Shown: positions 1-11,401 of the stretch, in pieces | Layout: the number at the start of each line of letters is the position of its first letter | Numbering within the stretch: the stretch's first letter is position 1 | The notes under the pieces: generated by a model | Seen by the model: the letters and a program-made list of their open reading frames with translations, nothing else | The model's database searches: none | What the model was told of the DNA's origin: nothing | Program-made: the position numbers and the translations under genes | Origin: Bilabrum cf. latius | Lineage: Eukaryota > Bigyra: Bicosoecida > Bigyra > Bicosoecida | Direction of reading: 5' to 3' | NCBI GenBank assembly: GCA_965178125.1 | Contig: OZ237748.1 | Location: 186,001 to 250,000, forward strand | DNA length: 64,000 nucleotides

Positions 1-2
1 GC

Positions 3-1628
3 AACATCAGCGGGATGGTGACGATTGAGATGGCCAAGGCGGGAGACCAGCTGGTGGCTGCGGGGTCGGCGGACCCGGACGTGGCGGCACTCGTCACACT
101 GAACGACGACGGAATCAACGCCACCATCGCCGAAGGTTCCCTGGCGCACGTCGCGGCGGCCCTGCAGACCCTCGGGTTCCGGTCTACCGCCGGCCAGGTC
201 ATCCCCGTTGGCCCGAGGCGGGTGTTCGCCACGCTGCACGACGCGAGTCCCAGGGCAGTCGCCGTCAGCGGCGGTGCACCCGCGGTTGCAACCGTCGGCA
301 GGGGCGTGGCCGTCGTGCACGTGAATCAGCCCCCGGCGCTGGAGGTGTCGCTTGCCTCTGCGCTTGATTCGTACACCCGCGGAGACGACGCAGTGGAGCT
401 GGTGGGCCAGGGTGCCACGGTCACTCTCAGCGACCCCGACGACGAGTCCATGGCGAGGCTGGTGGTGCGAGTAGCCAGCGGGTGCAGGGCGGGCGAGGAC
501 GAGCTGTCCCTGGGGGAGGGAGCGCCGGCATCGCTGGAGGGCACCTGGGTCGGGGAGTCGAGTGATGCTGCAATGCAGTGCACCCTCACCGTCGCTCCTT
601 CCTCTGCTTCGGAGACCGCTCCAGTGGCGGACTGGATCGCGGCGATCCGATCCGTGATGTTCCGGTCTGCGCGCAGCCTCCAGGGCAGCAGCGTGGATGT
701 ATCCGTTGAGTTCAACATCACGGACGCAGCGTCGATCGGGGATGTGGCGACCAACGGGGGACGGCAGTCAGCCTCTGTTCCTGCCCCGGGTGCCGACAGC
801 CCCGTGGTGCTGACCGTGGTGCCCGTGCCAGCCCCGGAGGTGGAGCCCGTGCCGGAGGACAAGCCCGTCGAATGCGGCGGGGACGATCCCGAGGACCAGA
901 CCTCCATCGCCTCCACCTCGATCCCCAACGGCCAGCCCGTGCTGAAGATCGACCTGTCGATCCAGTCCGAAGACGCGCTCAACTGCGAGGGAACCAAGGT
1001 GCTGTCCAAGGTCATCATCGACAAGGCGTTCGAGGCAGAGGGGGTAAAGAAGCCCCCCCAGGTCGCCGTGCTGACGAGGGGGAGGAGGAGGAGGGGCAGG
1101 GGCAGGGCGCTTACTTCACTGGTCTCAGGCGGAGCTGTCGGATCTGTGACCGCCTCTTCCGCAAGCCTTCGCGCCCTGCAAGAAGCGGATGCGACGGTGA
1201 TCTTCGAGACGGACATCACCATCATCGCGCCGGTGGAGGACGAGGAGGTTGCAACCGCCGCCCTCGAGCGCCTCGTTGCCGCCGACGGGGATGGGTCTCT
1301 CGATGCTGCCATCAGGGCCGAGCCCGCACTCGTCACACTCATCACGGGCGAGGTGGAGGTGGAGATCGAGGAAGAGACGTCGGCTGTGGGCAGCGCCCAG
1401 GAGATGCTCGGTCGGCCGGAGGACGACGAGAGTGGCCTCGGCCTCATCATCGGGGTCGTGGTGGGCGTGATCGTGCTGCTGGCGGTGGCGGCTGCAAGCT
1501 GGTGCTACTGCCGCCGCCAGCCGTCTGCTTCCGAGACCAAGAAGGATTCGGAGGGACTCTCAGAGATTGTTCCCGGGTCAAGCAAGCTGGGAGGCAAGGC
1601 CGGTGCATCAGGGGCCGAGGAGGTGTAA
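3..1628 (+). CDS. C-terminal part of a single-pass surface protein (5' truncated by window edge)
   Basis: The frame is open from the first bases of the window, so the start lies upstream. The visible 540 residues begin with beta-rich, cadherin/CSPG-like sequence (for example TVTLSDPDDESMARL). A second beta-rich domain near residues 390-450 contains ALVTLITGEVEVEI. Then comes one hydrophobic helix (about residues 478-500, GLIIGVVVGVIVLLAVAAA), a basic CYCRRQ stop-transfer and a short Ser/Gly/Lys tail. It ends in TAA at 1626. The layout matches the C-terminal halves of the FG-GAP proteins at 11.4 and 57 kb, so I infer a cell-surface adhesion-type protein of the same family. This fragment has no in-frame TAG. 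The exact function is unknown. Confidence 0.7.
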   Translation, partial: NISGMVTIEMAKAGDQLVAAGSADPDVAALVTLNDDGINATIAEGSLAHVAAALQTLGFRSTAGQVIPVGPRRVFATLHDASPRAVAVSGGAPAVATVGRGVAVVHVNQPPALEVSLASALDSYTRGDDAVELVGQGATVTLSDPDDESMARLVVRVASGCRAGEDELSLGEGAPASLEGTWVGESSDAAMQCTLTVAPSSASETAPVADWIAAIRSVMFRSARSLQGSSVDVSVEFNITDAASIGDVATNGGRQSASVPAPGADSPVVLTVVPVPAPEVEPVPEDKPVECGGDDPEDQTSIASTSIPNGQPVLKIDLSIQSEDALNCEGTKVLSKVIIDKAFEAEGVKKPPQVAVLTRGRRRRGRGRALTSLVSGGAVGSVTASSASLRALQEADATVIFETDITIIAPVEDEEVATAALERLVAADGDGSLDAAIRAEPALVTLITGEVEVEIEEETSAVGSAQEMLGRPEDDESGLGLIIGVVVGVIVLLAVAAASWCYCRRQPSASETKKDSEGLSEIVPGSSKLGGKAGASGAEEV

Positions 1629-3116
1629 TGGGCGAGCAGTGGATAGGGTGCAGGTGGATCTGTTTGGGCGGAATAAACGGATCCATCATCTCATCGTGTC
1701 GCGGCGAGCAGCCGACGGCAGACGCGGGCATGTGTCGTGCGGATGGCCCGGAAATCGGTGGCAACAGAGTTTGACTCAGCCTTTTTGCCCGATTCGTGAT
1801 GGGTGTATCCGTATTAACTTGTAAGGGAAGGACCAGGAATCGGTGGCAACTGAGTTTGACTCAGCATTCTTGCCCGATCCACTCTCGGTTGGTTCCAACG
1901 CCCGTTTGCTCACTTTGTAAATGTTACAAGAATCTAGATCTAACCAGGCATAAGTATAAATCCGCATCATGCGTGTGTCCTCTTCGACTCTGGCAAGCCC
2001 CTCAGGCACGACGAGGACTCGCGCTGGACACATCGTTTGGGGGGGTCGAAAAATTGTGTGGCGTGATAGATTTGAAGGAAATCAATGATAGGTGAACAAG
2101 GCGTGCGGGGTGGATGGAGCGGGAGGCACAGACAGGGCAGGAATGGGGAAGGGGGCGGTCTGACGCCGCGGTCACCGTCCGTAAATAACGTATTGAAATA
2201 ATCACACACAACAAAACTTATCCAAAGTTCTTCAACTTTCGGCACCGGCACCCGGGTCGGCTTGAGCGAGTTGCCCTTGCGCTACTCCAACATCCGCCCG
2301 GACCGCCAAGCCCTTTTTTCTGGTAACTCTTACCAAAACGTTACAATTGGCCATCCACAATATATGTACACGCAACCAAATCTGATTTATTGTGATGCCT
2401 GCATATGAGGCGCAAATCATAATCAGGACCTACAGCGCGAAGTGGTCATTAAATGCCTAAGAAAAAGCATATATTACTAATAATTAGTGGCATTCAAGCA
2501 GTTGGTGTTGTTCTAGAGGCATAAACGGTTTGTATGACTGGCCACAAGCGAGCTCGAGCACCCAGCTTTCTGTCAACGAACCTATCAAGCGAGAATAAGG
2601 CGTAGCTTGAAAGCAGGCGCCGAACATTTCTGCCTAAGGCATACTAAAAGCGGACTATTGAGGTCAAGGGGCTCCTTAGCCTTCTCTTTGGGGAGCAGGA
2701 TCTGGAGCACTGTATCTAGACTGGGCAGATGTTTTGTTGGGGTTGCGGGTAGTGGAAGGGCGCTCGTAGTGCCGGACACTGAGTAGCCATGCTGCTTTCC
2801 ATAACCGTTTGAAAGGTAACACTACTGTTTCTGAGTTGCAGCGATTTAGCTAGGGCGTGGACTATCTGCGTAGGACATCAGATCCATGTTAAATGCACGG
2901 AAGCGGATCAGAATCAAAGATGGTTTCGCTTGAATGGCATGCATTCACAGGGATTCTAGCAGTGTGGATGTAGTAGCTGCTGTATCGCATGATCTGGCGA
3001 GTCTTGTGCGGAAACCTCTCAACAGCAGTAGTCATGCATCGGCCTCCGGCGCAGGTAGCTAATTTCAGGTCAAGCATACCTTGTGGACAGCTTGTTTGGC
3101 ATAGGGCGAAAAGCGT
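1629..3116. other. Intergenic region with a 41-bp direct repeat
   Basis: No convincing gene. The only structure seen is a direct repeat of about 41 bp at 1753-1793 and 1838-1878 with about four mismatches (core GTTTGACTCAGC), just after the surface-protein gene. The rest is AT-richer than the coding blocks, with short ORFs only. Confidence 0.5.
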
Positions 3117-3680
3117 TCCTGATACAGTTGATTTCTGGCCCCAGGATGCGACGGATGCTTGATGCCCTGTGCCCCCCTGGAGGAGAGGCCTGTCCTTGGG
3201 ATAAATGCGTTCCTGATACAGTTGATTTCTGGCCCCAGGATGCGACGGATGCTTGATGCACTGTGCCCCCCCTGGAGGAGAGGCCTGTCCTTGGGATAAA
3301 TGCGTTCCTGATACATTTGATTTCTGGCCCCAGGATGCGACGGATGCTTGATGCACTGTGCCCCCCCTGGAGGAGAGGCCTGTCCTTGGGATAAATGCGT
3401 TCCTGATACATTTGATTTCTGGCCCCAGGATGCGACGGATGCTTGATGCACTGTGCCCCCCCTGGAGGAGAGGCCTGTCCTTGGGATAAATGCGTTCCTG
3501 ATACATTTGATTTCTGGCCCCAGGATGCGACGGATGCTTGATGCCCTGTGCCCCCCCTGGAGGAGAGGCCTGTCCTTGGGATAAATGCGTTCCTGATACA
3601 GTTGATTTCTGGCCCCAGGATGCGACGGATGCTTGATGCACTGTGCCCCCCCTGGAGGAGACGCCTGTCCTTGCACCAGA
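3117..3680. repeat. 95-bp tandem repeat, six copies
   Basis: The word CCTGATACA recurs at 3118, 3212, 3307, 3402, 3497 and 3592, giving a period of 94 to 95 bp. Copies differ mainly by ACAGTTG/ACATTTG and by the length of a C-run. The unit is not a multiple of three, so the three overlapping minus-strand ORFs here only rotate through the same unit and are not evidence of coding. Confidence 0.9.
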
Positions 3681-3925
3681 TCAACTCATGCAAGACGATC
3701 ACGAATGAAGTCATAGACTCATCAATATACCCCTGGCAAAAGCGAAGGTAGAGCGCACTTCCAAGCGCTTCAACGCAGATGGGCTGGTTTAAGCAGCGGC
3801 GGGGCCTGAACGGGCTGCCACGATCGGGCGAAGACGGCGCACCCCCAGGACTTTTGGATGAAGATGATAACAAGCTTTCCTACACTCGGGTACTTGGCTG
3901 CATTTCTGCGTAGCATAGCCCTTAC
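3681..3925. other. Spacer between two minisatellites
   Basis: Unique sequence between the 95-bp and 81-bp arrays. A minus-strand frame leaving the 81-bp array runs through it and ends at TGA (3772-3770). No other feature seen. Confidence 0.4.
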
Positions 3926-3933
3926 CCAAGCAT

Positions 3934-6795
3934 CGGTGGAGACCAGGCCAGGGGAGAGGAGCAGGAGCTCCACCTCAGGCACTGAAGGCCGAGCCACCCA
4001 CGAGAAGGACTGAGGCCGTGGGAGGAGGCCAGGGGAGGGGAGCAGGAGCTCCACCTCAGGCACTGAAGGCCGAGCCACCCACGAGAAGGACTGAGGCCGT
4101 GGGAGGAGGCCAGGGGAGGGGAGCAGGAGCTCCACCTCAGGCACTGAAGGCCGAGCCACCCACGAGAAGGACTGAGGCCGTGGGAGGAGGCCAGGGGAGG
4201 GGAGCAGGAGCTCCACCTTAGGCACTGATAGCCGAGCCACCCACGAGAAGGACTGAGGCCGTGGGAGGAGGCCAGGGGAGGGGAGCAGGAGCTCCACCTC
4301 AGGCACTGATAGCCGAGCCACCCACGAGAAGGACTGAGGCCGTGGGAGGAGGCCAGGGGAGGGGAGCAGGAGCTCCACCTCAGGCACTGATAGCCGAGCC
4401 ACCCACGAGAAGGACTGAGGCCGTGGGAGGAGGCCAGGGGAGGGGAGCAGGAGCTCCACCTCAGGCACTGATAGCCGAGCCACCCACGAGAAGGACTGAG
4501 GCCGTGGGAGGAGGCCAGGGGAGGGGAGCAGGAGCTACACCTTAGGCACTGATAGCCGAGCCACCCACGAGAAGGACTGAGGCCGTGGGAGGAGGCCAGG
4601 GGAGGGGAGCAGGAGCTCCACCTTAGGCACTGATAGCCGAGCCCCCCACGAGAAGGACTGAGGCCGTGGGAGGAGGCCAGGGGAGGGGAGCAGGAGCTCC
4701 ACCTCAGGCACTGATAGCCGAGCCACCCACGAGAAGGACTGAGGCCGTGGGAGGAGGCCAGGGGAGGGGAGCAGGAGCTCCACCTCAGGCACTGAAACCC
4801 GAGCCACCCACGAGAAGGACTGAGGCCGTGGGAGGAGGCCAGGGGAGGGGAGCAGGAGCTCCACCTCAGGCACTGATAGCCGAGCCACCCACGAGAAGGA
4901 CTGAGGCCGTGGGAGGAGGCGAGAGGAGCAGGAGCTCCACCTCAGGCACTGATAGCCGAGCCACCCACGAGAAAGACTGAGGCCGTGGGAGGAGGCCAGG
5001 GGAGGGGAGCAGGAGCTCCACCTCAGGCACTGATAGCCGAGCCACCCACGAGAAGGACTGAGGCCGTGGGAGGAGGCCAGGGGAGGGGAGCAGGAGCTCC
5101 ACCTCAGGCACTGATAGCCGAGCCATCCACGAGAAGGACTGAGGCCGTGGGAGGAGGCCAGGGGAGGGGAGCAGGAGCTCCACCTCAGGCACTGATAGCC
5201 GAGCCACCCACGAGAAGGACTGAGGCCGTGGGAGGAGGCCAGGGGAGGGGAGCAGGAGCTCCACCTCAGGCACTGATAGCCGAGCCATCCACGAGAAGGA
5301 CTGAGGCCGTGGGAGGAGGCCAGGGGAGGGGAGCAGGAGCTCCACCTTAGGCACTGATAGCCGAGCCACCCACGAGAAGGACTGAGGCCGTGGGAGGAGG
5401 CCAGGGGAGGGGAGCAGGAGCTCCACCTCAGGCACTGATAGCCGAGCCACCCACGAGAAGGACTGAGGCCGTGGGAGGAGGCCAGGCGAGGGGAGCAGGA
5501 GCTCCACCTCAGGCACTGATAGCCGAGCCCCCCACGAGAAGGACTGAGGCCGTGGGAGGAGGCCAGGGGAGGGGAGCAGGAGCTCCACCTCAGGCACTGA
5601 TAGCCGAGCCACCCACGAGAAGGACTGAGGCCGTGGGAGGAGGCCAGGGGAGGGGAGCAGGAGCTACACCTTAGGCACTGATAGCCGAGCCCCCCACGAG
5701 AAGGACTGAGGCCGTGGGAGGAGGCCAGGGGAGGGGAGCAGGAGCTCCACCTTAGGCACTGAAGGCAGAGCCACCCACGAGAAGGACTGAGGCCGTGGGA
5801 GGAGGCCAGGGGAGGGGAGCAGGAGCTCCACCTCAGGCACTGAAGGCCGAGCCACCCACGAGAAGGACTGAGGCCGTGGGAGGAGGCCAGGGGAGGGGAG
5901 CAGGAGCTCCACCTCAGGCACTGAAACCCGAGCCACCCACGAGAAGGACTGAGGCCGTGGGAGGAGGCCAGGGGAGGGGAGCAGGAGCTCCACCTCAGGC
6001 ACTGAAAGCCGAGCCACCCACGAGAAGAACTGAGGCCGTGGGAGGAGGCCAGGGGAGGGGAGCAGGAGCTCCACCTTAGGCACTGATAGCCGAGCCACCC
6101 ACGAGAAGGACTGAGGCCGTGGGAGGAGGCCAGGGGAGGGGAGCAGGAGCTCCACCTCAGGCACTGAAGGCCGAGCCACCCACGAGAAGGACTGAGGCCG
6201 TGGGAGGAGGCCAGGCGAGGGGAGCAGGAGCTCCACCTCAGGCACTGATAGCCGAGCCCCCCACGAGAAGGACTGAGGCCGTGGGAGGAGGCCAGGGGAG
6301 GGGAGCAGGAGCTCCACCTCAGGCACTGATAGCCGAGCCACCCACGAGAAGGACTGAGGCCGTGGGAGGAGGCCAGGGGAGGGGAGCAGGAGCTACACCT
6401 TAGGCACTGATAGCCGAGCCACCCACGAGAAGGACTGAGGCCGTGGGAGGAGGCCAGGGGAGGGGAGCAGGAGCTCCACCTTAGGCACTGATAGCCGAGC
6501 CACCCACGAGAAGGACTGAGGCCGTGGGAGGAGGCCAGGGGAGGGGAGCAGGAGCTCCACCTCAGGCACTGAAGGCCGAGCCACCCACGAGAAGGACTGA
6601 GGCCGTGGGAGGAGGCCAGGGGAGGGGAGCAGGAGCTCCACCTCAGGCACTGAAAGCCGAGCCACCCACGAGAAAGACTGAGGCCGTGGGAGGAGGCCAG
6701 GGGAGGGGAGCAGGAGCTCCACCTCAGGCACTGAAAGCCGAGCCACCCACGAGAAGAACTGAGGCCGTGGGAGGAGGCCAGGGGAGGGGAGGGGA
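3934..6795. repeat. 81-bp tandem repeat, about 35 copies, possibly coding
   Basis: The unit is 81 bp (27 codons) with the core GAGCAGGAGCTCCACC. Copies differ by single substitutions. One copy near 4915 has lost 5 bp, which shifts the frame. One frame on each strand lacks TAA and TGA. On the plus strand it encodes units containing GGGQGRGAGAPPQAL; on the minus strand units containing SVPEVELLLPSPGLLPRPQ. The only stops in these frames are TAG, arising from CAG (plus) or GAG (minus). If UAG is sense, either strand could be read through except at the 5-bp deletion. No flanking domain identifies a gene, so I call it a minisatellite of uncertain coding status. Confidence 0.85.
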
Positions 6796-7599
6796 GCTGG
6801 AGGGGACCCGTAGCTTCGCCTATTCAAGGTTACGATGGGCGGGGCAGCGGCTCATCAGCAGGCATGTTCATCAGGACCCCCTACGGCATTGAGTTGTAGT
6901 TGCAGTGAGCAAGCAAACGTAGCAGCATATCAATTTTACCCTATCAATCAATCGCATGGACCGATCGAAGCGGCCCGGCTCTGATCTGGGCCGCCAAGCG
7001 AGAGTCTCCTAAAATCCCATTCGGAGGCCAGCGAGCGAGCGCCCCTGAGCCAGAGCCTCGGCAGTGTGCCGGCCCGGCGTGTCGCTGTCGAGTCTCGATC
7101 CATGCGATGCGATGGGGATCGACGCATCGAGACTCGAGGGGCTCTCGCCGGCAGCGAGCCTTGTCCGGAGTCGCGCGCGAACTTTGATGGACCCGCCCTG
7201 CCACTGGCACTGTGACGTGCGTTGGCACCAATTCGAAGTCTTCCACGAGCTACTAGTAGGGGCCACTGCTTCATATTTTCAACCCAAAGCAATACCTACC
7301 ATCCTGTTGCTGTCAGCATTCACTTTATTTCGCTCATGGATTGCATGACCAGGGTAAGTTGATCAGACTTTCAGCTCGTACCAAATTGATGAGGGTGCAA
7401 ACTGAAAGCACCATCTCGCTAATGGGCTCCTTAACTGGCGCACGGCATTTAACTAGAAGATTTCGGATGGATTCGATTTGAATAAAATGACTCACATATA
7501 GTGCACTATCTCGTTTCGCAGAGCGCGCCCTTAAGCCATCAGTCGACCAGCTGCACCAATGGACCCAGTGTTACCGCTGGAGATTCGGCTATCAATCAA
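6796..7599. other. Intergenic region
   Basis: No supported gene. Overlapping short ORFs at 6944-7348 show no recognisable domain. A CAG preceded by a short pyrimidine stretch near 7513-7521 (GTTTCGCAG) could be a splice acceptor for the gene that follows, but this is unproven. Confidence 0.35.
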
Positions 7600-9138
7600 A
7601 TGGCAACGTCAAGTTGTATGAAGTTATGCAGGTGCGCTAATATATCGTGCATGCACCATAAACGATGGTATATTGATGCGAACAATGCTGGTTCTACGGG
7701 GTTTATCGCGTGGCTGCTTGTGGTTGCATGTGCGTCGTTCTTGACAATTGCTGCGGCAGACTCTGCGACGTCAGCAAAATTGCACGCGAGCACTACTAGC
7801 CGTTCTCATCATCCGTATGATTTTGCTCTCAATTTACGCGGCCCGCTTCGGAATGAGCCGGCGTCAAAGCCTTCAGTCCGATCGGGATCGGGCGACCGAT
7901 CTGATGGGTGCAGCCCAGTGCAATGCACCAAAGCACGTGAAGCAAGTGTGCAGTTTCCTACTCATGGTATTTTGCCGTTGCACCAGGAATTGTCTTCACC
8001 GCATCCATACGGTGGTGAAGAAAGCCGGGCGCAAGAAGCCGAAGATGCGACTGCTGACGACTCGGAGGTGCCGGCCCTGCCCTGCTGCACCACTGGCAAG
8101 TACTACCAGCCGTGCAGTGCAGTGCAGTGCGGTGATGGCGGCGGAGATGCTGACTAGATGCAGGACAGTTCGTGTATGTGCAAAGAAGGTGCAGAGGAGT
8201 GCGCTGCCAACTTCGGCTGCTTGGATGGCCTGAAGTGCTCCTTTGACACGCACCGGTGTGTGAAGCCAGGCGGCCAGCCCGGTCTGTATGTGCGCGTGGT
8301 CGGCCTGCGGCTTCATTCCAGTTACTACGCCCGGTATCTGCACAGGCTGGTGCACATAATTAAGCACGGAATACAGCAAACGGCAGGGGCGCGCAGTGTG
8401 TCTTTCCTGCAAGTGTAGCAGGTGCATAGGTCAGACCGTGGCGACACAGAGCGGCTCACCGAGAACGATGATTCCGACGGCGCGGACATTAAGATCGACA
8501 TTCTTGCGCGGTTCGGAAGCGGAACAAGCGCGTTGGATGCTCGGGAGCGCGTGCTGGACTACCTTCGTGGCGGGTCACCCGCGGAGTCGGACCTGTCTTT
8601 AGATCATGATGGGTATGACGATCCCGTGGAGAGAGGATATGACGATCCCATGGAGAGAGGATATGACGATCCCATGGAGAGAGGATATGACGATCCCGTG
8701 GAGAGAGGGTATGACGATCCCGTGGAGAGAGGATATGACGATCCCATGGAGAGAGGATATGACGATCCCATGGAGAGAGGATATGACGATCCCATGGAGA
8801 GAGGATATGACGATCCCATGGAGAGAGGATATGACGATCCCATGGAGAGAGGATATGACGATCCCATGGAGAGAGGATATGACGATCCCATGGAGAGAGG
8901 ATATGACGATCCCGTGGAGGGAGGGTATAGAGCGTTCTACCTAGCGGAGGAAGCATACGAAGACTACGATGCGGAAGGAATCGAAGGTACCGGTATCCAC
9001 GGTACCACTTTGCCCACCCTGGGGAACTATGGCTCGCTACAAAAGGCACTGATAGTCAGTGCACCACCCTCCGATGGGGACGATGACCTGGCAATTGATT
9101 CTGCCGGCATCGAGGTCTCCACCTACGAGCTGCGCTGA
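7600..9138 (+). CDS. Secreted or membrane-attached FG-GAP-family relative with 8-residue repeats; two in-frame UAG codons
   Basis: About 512 residues if TAG at 8155 and 8416 is read as sense; the stop is TGA at 9136. A hydrophobic stretch near residues 36-57 (FIAWLLVVACASFLTIAAA) looks like a signal peptide or anchor. It is followed by a Cys-rich stretch (residues about 165-225, ending GLKCSFDTHRCV). Next is a domain resembling the SEA-like part of the 11.4-kb protein: VRVVGLRLHSS, then IKIDILARF and VLDYLRG. Thirteen copies of GYDDPMER or GYDDPVER (24 bp each) follow at residues about 340-443. No C-terminal membrane helix is seen. The first UAG lies inside the Cys-rich motif and the second inside the SEA-like domain, so neither is a plausible end. 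An upstream exon is possible because the frame is open to 7486. Confidence 0.65.
8617..8930 (+). repeat. 24-bp tandem repeat encoding GYDDPMER
   Basis: Thirteen nearly identical in-frame copies. Variants are GTG/ATG (Val/Met) and AGA/AGG. The unit is a multiple of three and stays in frame, so it is a coding repeat of the gene at 7600-9138. Confidence 0.9.
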
Positions 9139-9395
9139 ACCCGATCGTAAAATGGAACAAGAGGGGGTCGCAAATTCAATTTTGTTCGTAGCGGGCACGG
9201 GTGAACGCAACTGTATTCGAATTGATCAAGTTCAAGGCGCTGCGCTCATTGGCGGGTGTGCTGTCACTGCCACCCGTGTGTTGAATGGTGTCTGTCACCC
9301 AGCACAAAGCAGGCTCCGCTGCTCATTCCACCCGACTCCGGAACGATAAGATGGGGTCGGAGCCGCTGCATGGCGATGCGCGGTGGCCGTGGAGG
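9139..9395. other. Short intergenic stretch
   Basis: Follows the TGA of the preceding gene. No domain is recognisable in the short ORFs and no clear regulatory signal is seen. Confidence 0.3.
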
Positions 9396-9810
9396 GAGGC
9401 ATTCGTCACCACCCGCGGCCTGATCAGATCAGTGATCGTGTCGGAGGCATTCGTCACCACCCGCGGCCTGATCAGATCAGTGATCGTGTCGGAGGCATTC
9501 GTCACCACCCGCGGCCTGATCAGTGATCGTGTCGGAGGCATTCGTCACCACCCGCGGCCTGATCAGATCAGTGATCGTGTCGGAGGCATTCGTCACCACC
9601 CGCGGCCTGATCAGTGATCGTGTCGGAGGCATTCGTCACCACCCGCGGCCTGATCAGTGATCGTGTCGGAGGCATTCGTCACCACCCGCGGCCTGATCAG
9701 TGATCGTGTCGGAGGCATTCGTCACCACCCGCGGCCTGATCAGTGATCGTGTCGGAGGCATTCGTCACCACCCGCGGCCTGATCAGATCAGTGATCGTGT
9801 CGGAGGCATC
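9396..9810. repeat. 43/48-bp tandem repeat, about nine copies
   Basis: The unit GGAGGCATTCGTCACCACC is followed by GCGGCCTGATCAG, then an optional ATCAG, then TGATCGTGTC. The 5-bp ATCAG is present in some copies and absent in others, giving 48- and 43-bp forms. The mixed length breaks any long reading frame, so this is probably non-coding. Confidence 0.85.
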
Positions 9811-10255
9811 GAAATCGCCGAAGGCTTGGCTGCTGGACAGGGGGCGGGAGTTCCGGCTAGGCGTGTGGCTCAGAAACGACGATAACACCCCGATCTCTCG
9901 TCGCCTTGCCAGTGCCAGTGCTGACAGTGCCTCGATGAATGTGCCTTGCAACGGCCCTCTTGTGGGCGCGACCGTGGGGGCAAGGTTACTGTTGGAGGGA
10001 GAGGACGAGCAGGGACGAGTAGTGCGGAGGGAGGTGACTGCCACGGATAATCTCAGGATTCTGACGCAACTGGCGTTGATCTGTACGCTGCACCGAATCC
10101 GTTTTAGCCTGACGATCCGGTAGGAATTGGGATGCTCATTGCTCATAGAGCACTTTAAAGCGTCGGCATTCAAGTTGATCAAGGCGCTTCGAGTCATTTC
10201 TTGTATTGGTTTAGAAAAACCACGGTACGAATCATCCTCTAATGCCGTCGAATAA
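9743..10255 (+). CDS. Possible small protein or exon, unrecognised; one in-frame UAG
   Basis: The frame leaves the minisatellite and continues as non-repetitive sequence (residues about 30-125). This part contains EFRLGVWLRNDD, GPLVGATVGARLLLEGEDE and RREVTATDNL, reminiscent of Ig-like (Big/A2M-type) beta strands. It meets TAG at 10121 and, read through, ends at TAA 10253. No start is convincing. It could be an exon of a larger gene, or chance. I do not assign a function. Confidence 0.25.
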
Positions 10256-11401
10256 GCAGATTTTGCCTTGATGCCGTCGAATCGTTGCTCTTCTGCTCAA
10301 CCCCGTCAGTGGGTAAGAGCAAGTTCCACAGAAAACCCCGATAATCTAGGCAATTAATACATTAAGTGAAAGATAAACACAAGGGTGGATGCTGGTGAAG
10401 CTGAATGCTCAATAAACATAACAAGTGTGGCCAATCAATACCTACGTACAATTTGATGTATATCCCCTTTCATTGAGACATTTAAGCTCACAAAGAGTAG
10501 TAAATATCACTAATAATTAACCAACTCGATTTTCTGGCCATGATTCTCCCACAAATGTGGCGAAAAACACCGATAATGAATGTCCACACCATATTACAGT
10601 GCAATGCATACATACTCGTCACGCATGTTGCGACCAACAGCAGCCTGCTGGCGGAAGTGTCCTGCGACGTCGCCTCATCCCCACCTGCTGCTGGCTCGTG
10701 AAGGTCTATTTGTGGTACGCTTAAAATACAAGATAGCATTCAAAGCTGCGTTGTGAATAACAGCGCCCTTCAAATGTGAGACGCGACGACGGACCTCGCC
10801 CGTCTCCGTGGCGATGACGGGGTCTGGCGACAGCGAGCTTTACGTGCGATATTTGTGCTGAATGCAGTGCGCACCGGCCCCGATTTTAGATTTCCTGGAT
10901 GTTTCAAAAGTACCTCAACTTTGCGTGCCAGTTGGATGCAAGGAGCGGCCGTAGGGAATTGGGTCAACAGCCGATCAATGAATCCATGCTGATGGCAGCC
11001 GCAATCACTGCTGTACTGCGAAATGTCGGAATGGTATGCTGTTATTCATTTTGAAAGCTCATTAACATGCATTGCACCACCTGATGCCTGTTTGGACCCT
11101 TGGATAGCTGTGCATTATGCCTCATCACTGGCAGTGTCCCACGTGGTCGATCCAAACACCTTAGTTAGACTCCGTTTTAGTGCGCGTGAAGTATGACATC
11201 TAGGGAACTATATGCATTTTTAGCATATTGTGCCAGCTAGTATGACCTAACTTTTTGTGTAATCGCAGTATTAAAGGCCGAAGCCGAACGACAGCGCCGG
11301 CGGGGTCGACTCCGCAGAAAATCCACCTGGTAACGAAAACCAGCCTTATTTGAGGACTTTCGCTCCCATTTTACAGTATCGTCGATCATTTCTAACGGTC
11401 T
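10256..11401. other. Intergenic, AT-richer region
   Basis: Short unsupported ORFs only. No repeats, no recognisable RNA gene and no clear promoter element. Confidence 0.35.
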
